Source of the DNA: JBDRNO01 sp043811005
GTDB taxonomy: Bacteria; Bacteroidota; Bacteroidia; NORP154
Assembly (NCBI GenBank): GCA_043811005.1
Contig: JBDRNO010000015.1
Span: forward strand, 1 to 6,627
Direction: 5' to 3'
DNA: 6,627 bases
The first letter of the stretch is position 1, and each line of letters begins with the position of its first letter. Both the position numbers and the translations under genes were made by a program. This document shows, piece by piece, positions 1 to 5,369 of this stretch. The notes beneath the pieces were generated by a model that worked only from the letters and a program-made list of their open reading frames with translations, was not told the DNA's origin and made no database searches.

Positions 1-34
1 TATTTTTTACTTTTGTACCCCAAAAGTTGTGCAC

Positions 35-171
35 TCGGAATGACAGTTTTTTGTTTTGAGGGGTGGAGAGGAAGGCGAGGCGATGCGCCTATGGGAGGTG
101 TTCAATCAAATACAGTTAATTGGCACACCGCCTCGCCTTCCCCCTTTCAAAACAAAGAACTGTCATTCCGA
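35..171. repeat. Long imperfect inverted repeat, MITE/REP-like intergenic element
   Basis: The left arm (35-89) and right arm (122-171) are imperfect reverse complements around a 32-nt AT-rich loop. Shared blocks are TCGGAATGACAGTT / AACTGTCATTCCGA, TTTGTTTTGA / TCAAAACAAA and GGCGAGGCG / CGCCTCGCC, the last extending with two mismatches to GGCGAGGCGATGCGCC. The right end runs on into GAACGAAGTGAGGAATCTC (to about 190), which I recognise from memory as a dispersed intergenic repeat in Bacteroidetes-like genomes. Its usual spurious translation is VIPNEVRNL. The arms are G+C-rich compared with their surroundings. No transposase and no clear target-site duplication are visible, so mobility is inferred only. 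It could also fold as a long hairpin in RNA. Confidence 0.7.
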
Positions 172-255
172 ACGAAGTGAGGAATCTCTCGGATGAGAAA
201 ACCACCCGAACAGTAACATTTATTTTAACATTTATCTTTTTACATTTAATAATCA

Positions 256-356
256 GGTTTTGGGTTCTTGGCGCTGGGCTCTGGGTTGTTGATTTTATAC
301 TCAGACTCTGTAACCAGTACATACCACCCAGTACCCAGCACCCAGTACCCAGAAAC
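256..356. repeat. Inverted pair of 7-bp-period CCCAGTA/CCCAGCA repeats
   Basis: The right arm (326-356) contains CCCAGTA, CCCAGCA, CCCAGTA and CCCAG in a 7-bp tandem period. The left arm (256-286) is its imperfect reverse complement, TGGGTTC, TTGGCGC, TGGGCTC, TGGGTT, with about 24 of 31 positions pairing. The arms are separated by 39 nt. The element lies 50 nt beyond the stop codon of the GatE-like gene, so a transcript reading leftward could fold it into a strong hairpin. There is no U-tract next to it, so it is not a standard intrinsic terminator. Similar 'CCCAGTACCCAGCACCCAG' stretches are, from memory, multi-copy intergenic sequences in some bacterial genomes. Confidence 0.65.
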
Positions 357-404
357 ATTATCTTATTTATACTTAACTTAATTCTATATAATTTCTTTTT
401 TTAA

Positions 405-2396
405 TCAAATTACGAAGTTATGTTCTTTATCATAGTTGCGAATCTGCCGTGCAAGTTCTTTCAAAGCTATATTTCCAACTGCCTGTTTTCTTAATTGCCC
501 CATTATCCATGCTAATTCAGCTTTTGGTGTTTTTTTTATTCCTGCTTCTTTATACTTTTTCTTTAACAAGCCGATAGGAGCTAACAATTGTTCCTTTGTT
601 CTTTTCTTGAATTTGATACTGGTTAAAACAGAATTTAAATCCATTTTTGGGTGTTCATACACTACAGGCAGCATTTCTATGGCAATACTTACATCTAACT
701 TTTCTGTTTTAAGATATTTAAATAAGTCATAAATTTTTTCATATCTAAAATCTGAAGTTGTATTATAATGTCCTTCAACAAATTTTAAACGATGCCCAAA
801 AAAAGTGCCGGTAAATTTTGGATCAATCTTTAATTTTTCAATTATTTTTTCTATAACCGGCACTACATTTTTTTTTAGCAAATAGTGATAAGTGTCTTCA
901 GGAACACCCCATTTTGCAAGCTGGCTAATACGTTCAGCAACATCAAGCGGAAGATTTTTTCTTAATTTCTCTATATATTCATTTTCAAGGGGTATTGGTG
1001 CAGAATCGGTATCGGGATACATACGGTCTGCACCGGGTAGTACCCTTTCAAAAATTGTTGTCCCGTCTTCAAAAGATTTTCTTGATTCATTAGGTACTCT
1101 TACAAAAGCCATCTGACAACGTTCTTCGATGGTTTCCAATGCAGTTTTCATGTCTTCATCCGGTCCCCAAATGACAATCTGGGCATCATCTTTATTAAAG
1201 TTCAACTTCAAAGCAATAAGTTTAAGATTAGTATTTGTAATAATACTGTTAAATTGCTCCGTATGTATCATATTGGGTTTTTCCAAACAAGCAATAACTT
1301 TTAACCTGTCGCAGATTTCATTAGCAAAAATTTTTCCCGGCTGTGTAAAGTGAGATAGAATACCTTTAAATCCTGGAAGATTAACAACTATCAGTTTATA
1401 CCCTTTTTCTTTGGCAATTTTTATTGGCTCATAAGAAGCTATAAATTCATTAAAATTAAGATGAGCAAAATTAATTTTCCATTTTTTATAATCGGGAATA
1501 CGTTTTTTCAGAATATCTCTGATTTTTAGTAATGCCCATTGACGAAAACATTCATTATGAGTCAATTCTGGGATCCATTTATTATGAGACACACCTTTGA
1601 TCTCAACTCTTGTTCCACCTTTGCAACTGACATTAACATCTTCTCTTCCAGCTCCCATGCCGGTTCTGACCAATCCTGTACTTCTGTTAAGAAAACGAAT
1701 ATAGTTTGCTGCCTCCATCACTTCTTCAGGATTAACCATATCAGGGTAAGTGACGGTTTCAATCAGGGGCATACCAAGACGGTCGGTTTTATATGTTCTG
1801 ATATGTCCTATATCAGAAATTTCCCTGCAGGAATCCTCTTCAATACTTAGTTGGATCAATCTTACCTTTTTATTTTTTAAAGGAATCTCACCTTCCACAC
1901 CCAAAATAGCTGTTCGCTGAAACCCGGTAGGGATACTGCCGTCTAAGTATTGTTTACGGGTAATATGTACTTCCCCAACAATATTTTGCTTACTTAATAA
2001 AGAAATTTTCAAAGCGATTTCAAGGGCTTCTTTATCAATTTTGAATGGAGGTGTATCATCAATATCATAAGTACACGCAGTTTCATTTTTTATACGGTAG
2101 ATAATATCCTTCCGTGTTTTGAATTCCATCAAAGCAGTACCGTCATATTCGCCTAATTCACTGAGTGTTGGTCGCATATGCCTGATAATCTCAGCATCAT
2201 AATCTTCGCTGGAATTATATATGCCGGCAGGACAATAACAAAAAAGTTTTTCTTTTGTCTTTAGTTGCTGATGTACTTCTAATCCGGATTTAAAACCAAT
2301 TTTATTGTAGGTTTCCTGTGTAGACTTTTTCAGGGGAACATATCCTGCTTCTTTCCTGGTCTTTTCGTAATTTATTTTTGGATTAAAGCTTTTCAT
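405..2396 (-). CDS. gatE: GatE-like Glu-tRNA(Gln) amidotransferase subunit (GatB/GatE family with GAD insertion)
   Basis: In archaea GatE pairs with the asparaginase-like GatD to convert Glu-tRNA(Gln) to Gln-tRNA(Gln): GatE phosphorylates the glutamyl group and transfers ammonia, in the cytoplasm. This 663-residue protein is near the archaeal length (about 620-635) plus an extra ~27-residue N-terminus. Visible family blocks are GLEVHQQL (38-45, with the conserved Glu40/His42 pair), FCYCP (52-56), RKQYLDGSIPTGFQRT (147-162), EED (186-188), DRLGMPLIET (205-214), GREDVNVS (250-257) and VEIKGV (264-269). A GAD/AspRS-insertion-like domain spans about 310-430 (PGFKGIL at 341), followed by RMYPDTD (458-464) and a helical YqeY-like tail (about 480-650). 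The GAD insertion separates it from bacterial GatB. It ends in TGA. The ATG start lies 20 nt after a TACCTTTG box, 34 bp past the permease stop. No gatD, gatA or gatC is in the window. The family is firm; the reaction in this host is not. Confidence 0.9.
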   Translation of the reverse strand: MKSFNPKINYEKTRKEAGYVPLKKSTQETYNKIGFKSGLEVHQQLKTKEKLFCYCPAGIYNSSEDYDAEIIRHMRPTLSELGEYDGTALMEFKTRKDIIYRIKNETACTYDIDDTPPFKIDKEALEIALKISLLSKQNIVGEVHITRKQYLDGSIPTGFQRTAILGVEGEIPLKNKKVRLIQLSIEEDSCREISDIGHIRTYKTDRLGMPLIETVTYPDMVNPEEVMEAANYIRFLNRSTGLVRTGMGAGREDVNVSCKGGTRVEIKGVSHNKWIPELTHNECFRQWALLKIRDILKKRIPDYKKWKINFAHLNFNEFIASYEPIKIAKEKGYKLIVVNLPGFKGILSHFTQPGKIFANEICDRLKVIACLEKPNMIHTEQFNSIITNTNLKLIALKLNFNKDDAQIVIWGPDEDMKTALETIEERCQMAFVRVPNESRKSFEDGTTIFERVLPGADRMYPDTDSAPIPLENEYIEKLRKNLPLDVAERISQLAKWGVPEDTYHYLLKKNVVPVIEKIIEKLKIDPKFTGTFFGHRLKFVEGHYNTTSDFRYEKIYDLFKYLKTEKLDVSIAIEMLPVVYEHPKMDLNSVLTSIKFKKRTKEQLLAPIGLLKKKYKEAGIKKTPKAELAWIMGQLRKQAVGNIALKELARQIRNYDKEHNFVI

Positions 2397-2416
2397 CTTT
2401 TTTGCTAAATAAATTA

Positions 2417-2424
2417 CAAAGGTA
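2417..2424 (-). promoter_or_regulatory. Bacteroidetes -7 box (TACCTTTG) of the GatE-like gene
   Basis: On the minus strand this reads TACCTTTG, an exact match to TAnnTTTG. It ends 20 nt before the GatE-like ATG and lies wholly in the 34-bp gap after the permease stop. The gene can therefore be transcribed independently of the permease, with a leader of roughly 12-15 nt. No clear -33 TTTG is seen at ideal spacing. Confidence 0.55.
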
Positions 2425-2430
2425 AAATAT

Positions 2431-3471
2431 TTAATAATTCAATATCCCTAAAACATCTGCAATGAACGTTAATAATAAAGACAAAATTAATGCAAAAACC
2501 GGAGCTATAATCCATATTATCCATACTTTTCTTACAGTATTATCCCTTAAAATATTATTCCAACCGACTTTTGAAACACCTAATGCAATTATTGCAGCCG
2601 TATTTAATTGAACCAATGATGTAGGGATACCTCGAATTAGTGAAGCGGATAATATCAAACTTGCCGTTAATAAAGAAATGATGGTAGCTCCCAATGGCCC
2701 AATTTTAATAATTTCTTTCCCGGTTGTTTTAACTACTTTATGACCAAAAACAGAGCTTCCAATACCAAAGCATGGTGCAATTATTAAAGTAGATATAATC
2801 ATTACCAGGATGAATTTATCACCTTTTATGTCAATCTCTAATTCATTGACAAGCATAGAGGCAATCGGACCGGAAGCATTAGCTACATTATTAGCTCCTA
2901 TTGCAAAAGCTACAAAACAGGAAGATATAATGACAATATACTTTAATACCGGATGGTTTGAAAGCTGATCAAAACGAATTATCACTATTTGCTTTAATGG
3001 CTTATAAACAAACTTTCCAATAAGATACATTAAAATAAAAGCAATTATTGGTAAAATGAACCATGTAGGAATGATCTCAAGAAATAATTTTTTGGAATTA
3101 AGCATATTCAAATAAACAGCAGGGCCAGACATAGCAAACACAGTTGACTGACTCGTTGATTGAGGAACCCCTAACAAATTTGCAATTAAAAGAGACAAAG
3201 CAACAGATAAGAATATTATTGAAGTTAATGTTAAGGTCATTGCATCGGGAGCAAGAATTCCCTTTCCAAGTGTTAAAGCGACTTGTTTACCAGCTATTAT
3301 AGCTCCTGCGAAAACAAAAATACCGAAAAGTCCGGGGATTAAATTTTTCCTGATAATGTTTGCTCCATAAGCTGCTGAAAATGCTGGCGATGTCCCGCTA
3401 CCACCCATCGTAACAGCTAAAAACATAGCTAACAAAAATGGAATTAATAATATAGTAAATATTGGGGTCAT
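2431..3471 (-). CDS. PiT-family inorganic anion permease (phosphate or sulfate; CysP-like possible)
   Basis: An integral inner-membrane transporter of 346 residues with about 10 hydrophobic segments, shorter than typical PiT phosphate transporters (400-500). The PiT internal duplication is visible. The second half carries the signature GANNVANASGP (192-202). The first half has the diverged counterpart GGSGTSPAFSAAYGANII (23-40). Paired loops GVPQSTSQST (101-110) and GIPTSLVQLN (281-290) sit where phosphate transporters usually have a Pro-x-Ser-(S/T)-Thr-His motif; here the His is replaced in both. A soluble, mildly charged loop covers about 152-176. An Rrf2 regulator lies directly upstream on the same strand, and an inverted repeat abuts this gene's promoter. 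The pairing fits sulfate uptake (B. subtilis CysP is a PiT member), but phosphate or another anion cannot be excluded. The ATG is preceded by an A-rich Bacteroidetes-style leader. Confidence 0.85.
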   Translation of the reverse strand: MTPIFTILLIPFLLAMFLAVTMGGSGTSPAFSAAYGANIIRKNLIPGLFGIFVFAGAIIAGKQVALTLGKGILAPDAMTLTLTSIIFLSVALSLLIANLLGVPQSTSQSTVFAMSGPAVYLNMLNSKKLFLEIIPTWFILPIIAFILMYLIGKFVYKPLKQIVIIRFDQLSNHPVLKYIVIISSCFVAFAIGANNVANASGPIASMLVNELEIDIKGDKFILVMIISTLIIAPCFGIGSSVFGHKVVKTTGKEIIKIGPLGATIISLLTASLILSASLIRGIPTSLVQLNTAAIIALGVSKVGWNNILRDNTVRKVWIIWIIAPVFALILSLLLTFIADVLGILNY

Positions 3472-3488
3472 AATTTTTGTTTTGAGGA

Positions 3489-3496
3489 CAAATATA
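3489..3496 (-). promoter_or_regulatory. Bacteroidetes -7 box (TATATTTG) of the permease gene
   Basis: The minus strand reads TATATTTG, an exact TAnnTTTG, ending 17 nt before the permease ATG. Transcription would start near 3482, giving a leader of about 10 nt. The inverted repeat at 3500-3520 begins 4 bp upstream, so a protein bound there would block RNA polymerase. Confidence 0.6.
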
Positions 3497-3499
3497 CAA

Positions 3500-3520
3500 A
3501 CCCTATCAACTAAATAGGGT
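3500..3520. promoter_or_regulatory. Probable operator: perfect ACCCTAT-N7-ATAGGGT inverted repeat
   Basis: Two perfect 7-bp arms (3500-3506 and 3514-3520) flank a 7-bp spacer. The site lies between the Rrf2 gene and the permease, centred about 27 bp before the predicted permease transcription start and covering the -33 region. Size and symmetry suit a dimeric winged-helix regulator, and the adjacent Rrf2 protein is the obvious candidate. I found no second copy before the Rrf2 or GatE-like genes. The assignment to Rrf2 is inference. Confidence 0.5.
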
Positions 3521-3535
3521 ATTAACGCAAAAAAA

Positions 3536-3976
3536 TTATTTTTTCTGTTTTTTAAGTTCGTTCTCCCGTCTTATAATCTCTGATAATGTGCTTGCTTTTA
3601 GTATTTTGACAGTATGGCTACGAACTTCTATAAAAACATCTCTTAATCCACACGTTTTTTCATCTTTACATTCTTCACAGCGTTCATAATAGCGATATGT
3701 AACACATGGTAACAATGCTATTGCTCCGTCAAAAAGACGCATTATTTCAGCAATGTTGACTTTATCAGGACTCTTAATAAGATAATACCCTCCTCCTTTA
3801 CCCTTTTTGCTGCCTAAAATTCCGGTTTTTTTTATATTTAATAAGATGAGTTCGAGGAATTTTCGGGGTATATTTTCATTTTCTGCTATTGTGCTAATCA
3901 AAACAGGTCCCTGATTATATTTTTTGGCTAAATGAACAAGGGCGTTGATGGCATATTTTGTTTTTTTGGAAATCAT
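3536..3976 (-). CDS. Rrf2-family transcriptional regulator with four clustered cysteines
   Basis: A 146-residue cytoplasmic DNA-binding protein of usual Rrf2 length. It opens with the characteristic MISKKTKYAINALVHLA. The winged helix-turn-helix follows: ISTIAENENIPRKFLELIL (27-45, recognition helix), then GILGSKKGKGGGYYLIKSP (52-70), the family's glycine-rich wing. A dimerisation helix begins near 74. Four cysteines lie at 91, 100, 103 and 109 (C-x8-C-x2-C-x5-C), in the region that binds [2Fe-2S] in IscR and NsrR, though with different spacing. A metal, Fe-S or thiol sensor is therefore plausible. It lies 64 bp upstream of the permease on the same strand, with a candidate operator between them, and likely regulates sulfur or anion uptake. 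Its -7 box is only 7 nt from the ATG, so its mRNA may be nearly leaderless. Confidence 0.88.
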   Translation of the reverse strand: MISKKTKYAINALVHLAKKYNQGPVLISTIAENENIPRKFLELILLNIKKTGILGSKKGKGGGYYLIKSPDKVNIAEIMRLFDGAIALLPCVTYRYYERCEECKDEKTCGLRDVFIEVRSHTVKILKASTLSEIIRRENELKKQKK

Positions 3977-4364
3977 AGGTCTGCAAATATACTGTATAAT
4001 AAGCTTAATCTAATAACACAGAACAGCAGAATTTTCTCCAATTACCCTACCATCAGGCAATCTTAAATAATGAGATCCCTCTCAGCATCGGTGGAGGCAT
4101 TAGACAATCACATACTTACATTAGTTACGATCATGTGATTTACTATATACATTCCAAATATGATAGCTATTTGTTTCATTTATACCTATAAATTTTTTTC
4201 CAAACACCAAATATGCAACACCTAGCAAATTGTTTATTGCATTTCAATTTACAACATCAATTTCCAGTATAAAATCAAAACTGCTTATACCAATCGCAGA
4301 AAGCACAATATTTTCGCATTCCTTTAAATCAATCCAATAATTTTTATTAACTGAAATTCACCTC
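3977..4364. other. Gene-poor stretch with possible decayed reading frame
   Basis: No intact gene is seen. On the minus strand, one phase from 4357 to 4010 gives protein-like text broken by stops at 4244-4246, 4121-4123, 4100-4102 and 4082-4084. Fragments include IVLSAIGISSFDFILEID, LLGVAYLVFGKKFIGINE and HYLRLPDGRVIGENSAVL. I do not recognise the family. A perfect 9-nt SD-like AGGAGGTGA (minus strand, 4366-4358) lies at its head with no usable start codon behind it. An 8-bp inverted repeat AATCACAT / ATGTGATT occurs at 4106-4113 and 4133-4140. The stretch may be a relic gene, but chance open runs in AT-rich DNA could also explain it. Confidence 0.3.
3984..3991 (-). promoter_or_regulatory. Bacteroidetes -7 box (TATATTTG) of the Rrf2 gene
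   Basis: An exact TAnnTTTG on the minus strand ending only 7 nt before the ATG, which is firmly placed by the conserved Rrf2 N-terminus. With the usual 5-8 nt from box to transcription start, the mRNA would begin at or next to the start codon. A short palindrome TAAGCTTA (4000-4007) lies just upstream; its role is unknown. Confidence 0.5.
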
Positions 4365-4547
4365 CTATTGCAAATACCTTCCCAACAACGTTAGGAAAAA
4401 CAGCATAACTATGAAAATAATGCCAAATACCAAAAAATATCTTTTTCTTTCCTTTAACAACCCATTAAGCAAAAATGGGTTTAAAGCATATTTTTCAGAA
4501 ATATTTTTAAAAATTTCACTTTTTATGTCACTCAAAAGTTTTTCCAT
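4365..4547 (-). CDS. Small predicted single-span membrane protein, unknown function
   Basis: A 60-codon ATG frame ending in TAG. Residues 1-36 are charged and amphipathic (MEKLLSDIKSEIFKNISEKY at the start; KERKR at 32-36). A strong hydrophobic segment follows at 37-56 (YFLVFGIIFIVMLFFLTLLG), then a short RYLQ tail. Positive charge before the span suggests an N-terminus facing the cytoplasm. An exact -7 box match, TATTTTTG, lies on the minus strand at 4589-4582, 34 nt before the ATG. I recognise no family. AT-rich DNA readily yields hydrophobic open frames, so it may be spurious, but the ordered layout of charged helix, basic stop and membrane span supports a real gene or the remains of one. 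Confidence 0.45.
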   Translation of the reverse strand: MEKLLSDIKSEIFKNISEKYALNPFLLNGLLKERKRYFLVFGIIFIVMLFFLTLLGRYLQ

Positions 4548-4581
4548 TCTCTTAGCTCAGGTTTAGCCGTCCGAATCTATT

Positions 4582-4589
4582 CAAAAATA
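4582..4589 (-). promoter_or_regulatory. Possible -7 box (TATTTTTG) before the 60-codon membrane ORF
   Basis: An exact TAnnTTTG on the minus strand, 34 nt upstream of the ATG at 4547. It stands between the 32-codon and 60-codon frames, so each could be transcribed separately. A chance match in AT-rich DNA is quite possible. Confidence 0.3.
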
Positions 4590-4603
4590 TTCATGCAGTT
4601 TTT

Positions 4604-4702
4604 TCAACCTAATAATAAAGCAAGAATCAACAACACCGCACCTATAATCAAAATAATAATTATATCTCTTATATTATCAGGCACTTTTACCTTCCAGTTC
4701 AT
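4604..4702 (-). CDS. Possible 32-residue membrane peptide
   Basis: A short ATG-to-TGA frame. The protein begins MNWKVKVPDNIRD, a hydrophilic, basic segment with a Pro-Asp helix cap. Residues 14-32 are almost wholly hydrophobic (IIIILIIGAVLLILALLLG), enough for one membrane helix ending at the C-terminus. The leader is A-rich (AACTTAAAAACACATT), which suits Bacteroidetes. It lies 56 bp upstream of the 60-codon membrane frame on the same strand. The Trp and the polar head followed by a pure hydrophobic helix look like a genuine small membrane peptide. No family is recognised, and chance is a serious alternative at this size. Confidence 0.38.
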   Translation of the reverse strand: MNWKVKVPDNIRDIIIILIIGAVLLILALLLG

Positions 4703-4979
4703 AATGTGTTTTTAAGTTGTTTAATGCTTCATTAAATCACAAATATTCTCTGAGCTTTTGTATTGATGATCGTCTCCTCAGCTTTTGTATAGTTCTTATG
4801 TTTTTTGCGTTTGTTTCAATAATAGTGTCTCATTGGTTTATATGTTTTTCATAAAGGAAGATTAGCCGCAGTACTTTTATCTCCATAACCACTTGAACTT
4901 ATTAAATAAATACATTGTATTAGCGCAGCTACACTGCCTGCTCCGAATCACAGTATTAGTATTTTTTCATTTCTGCGAT
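4703..4979. other. Non-coding or decayed stretch between small ORFs
   Basis: No intact gene. On the minus strand, the phase running from 4983 down to 4849 reads NEKILIL, a TGA (4948-4950), then FGAGSVAALIQCIYLI and on to a second TGA (4849-4851). If the first TGA were a sense codon, the KILIL-x-FGAGSV text would resemble a nucleotide- or SAM-binding Rossmann motif, as in spermidine-synthase-like proteins. That suggests a gene fragment, but is weak. An 11-bp direct repeat AGCTTTTGTAT occurs at 4753-4763 and 4780-4790, 27 bp apart. Confidence 0.25.
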
Positions 4980-5195
4980 TTACTTAGAGACCGGCTTTAT
5001 TTTATTAAGAAGCGTACTGATATCTACCAGTTCTTCTTTGTTCCTCTCTAGGCGTTCTTTCAGGATTTTCTCAAAAAAGAGCCGGTAAACTTCATCGGAC
5101 AGAATATTATCCCTGTTTACATTGACATAGCCAAACCTTTTTAGCTTTACTACCACCAGAGATATCAATTCTTCAATACTTGCAGAAATATTCAA
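4980..5195 (-). CDS. Small conserved-looking hypothetical protein, TTG start
   Basis: A 71-codon frame ending in TAA. The only usable start is TTG at 5193-5195; an in-frame TAA lies three codons upstream and no internal Met exists. The soluble protein looks structured: an acidic-hydrophobic helix (SIEELISLVVVKLKRF, 6-21), a turn GYVNVNRDN (22-30), a second helix ILSDEVYRLFFEKILKERLE (31-50) and a final helix EELVDISTLLNKIK (54-67). It carries both basic and acidic patches and no cysteine or membrane span. I have the impression of small phage- or island-borne Bacteroidetes proteins of this shape but cannot name a family. It is divergent from the Crp/Fnr gene. The codon pattern and ordered secondary structure make it more credible than the other two small frames. 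Confidence 0.5.
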   Translation of the reverse strand: MNISASIEELISLVVVKLKRFGYVNVNRDNILSDEVYRLFFEKILKERLERNKEELVDISTLLNKIKPVSK

Positions 5196-5309
5196 TTTTA
5201 TCGCTTAAACTTTAATTTTCAGCACCTAATTAATTCGTAATACCTTTCCTTGTTTCGCAAAATTCTTGTATTAATTATACATTTCCGTTGATATTTGTTA
5301 AAAGGGAAA

Positions 5310-5323
5310 TTGATTTATGTCAA
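5310..5323. promoter_or_regulatory. FNR-type operator TTGATTTATGTCAA
   Basis: The half-sites TTGAT and GTCAA (reverse complement TTGAC) are separated by 4 bp. This matches the Fnr/FixK consensus TTGAT-N4-ATCAA at 9 of 10 positions. Its centre (5316.5) is about 39-41 bp before the transcription start expected from the -7 box at 5342-5349, the class II activator position. The adjacent Crp/Fnr proteins are candidate binders, suggesting autoactivation or cross-regulation. Confidence 0.65.
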
Positions 5324-5341
5324 TTTCATGGAGGATAATTG

Positions 5342-5349
5342 TACCTTTG
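5342..5349 (+). promoter_or_regulatory. Bacteroidetes -7 box (TACCTTTG) of the first Crp/Fnr gene
   Basis: An exact TAnnTTTG. Transcription would begin near 5355-5358, upstream of the ATG at 5370 but downstream of the earlier in-frame TTG (5295) and ATG (5328). It therefore supports 5370 as the true start. A weaker near-match, GATATTTG at 5290-5297, could serve a second, longer transcript. Confidence 0.6.
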
Positions 5350-5369
5350 CGATAATTATACCTAAATTT

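Larger units (their letters stand above)
1..404. other. Gene-free stretch holding two repeat elements
   Basis: No credible gene lies here. Two overlapping antisense open frames (94 and 80 codons) read straight through the inverted repeats and translate repeat DNA, including the spurious NEVRNL peptide. Positions 357-404 are plain AT-rich sequence between the repeats and the GatE-like stop codon, with no hairpin plus U-tract terminator visible. Confidence 0.75.

Noticed and set aside
116..358. 80-codon minus-strand frame
   Set aside because: Antisense to the same repeats; its N-terminus is only the 7-bp CCCAGTA repeat region in translation.
120..404. 94-codon plus-strand frame beginning MAHRLAFPLSK
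   Set aside because: It translates the inverted repeat and contains VIPNEVRNLS, a known spurious peptide of a dispersed intergenic repeat. It has no domain features.
436..1850. Four plus-strand frames of 74-103 codons
   Set aside because: All lie antisense within the firmly identified GatE-like gene and show no family motifs of their own.
405..2396. Naming the GatE-like gene gatB of GatCAB
   Set aside because: The GAD-type insertion between the core and tail, the DGSIPTGFQRT block and the RMYPDTD segment fit GatE rather than GatB.
4106..4140. 8-bp inverted repeat AATCACAT / ATGTGATT as a terminator
   Set aside because: The stem is short and AT-rich, the loop is 19 nt and no U-tract follows on either strand.
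4753..4790. Two 11-bp direct repeats AGCTTTTGTAT as the start of a repeat array or CRISPR
   Set aside because: Only two copies 27 bp apart, too short for CRISPR repeats, and no cas gene is present.
5295..5369. N-terminal extension of the first Crp/Fnr protein from TTG 5295 or ATG 5328
   Set aside because: The segment contains an FNR-type box and an exact -7 promoter box, so it is better explained as the upstream control region.
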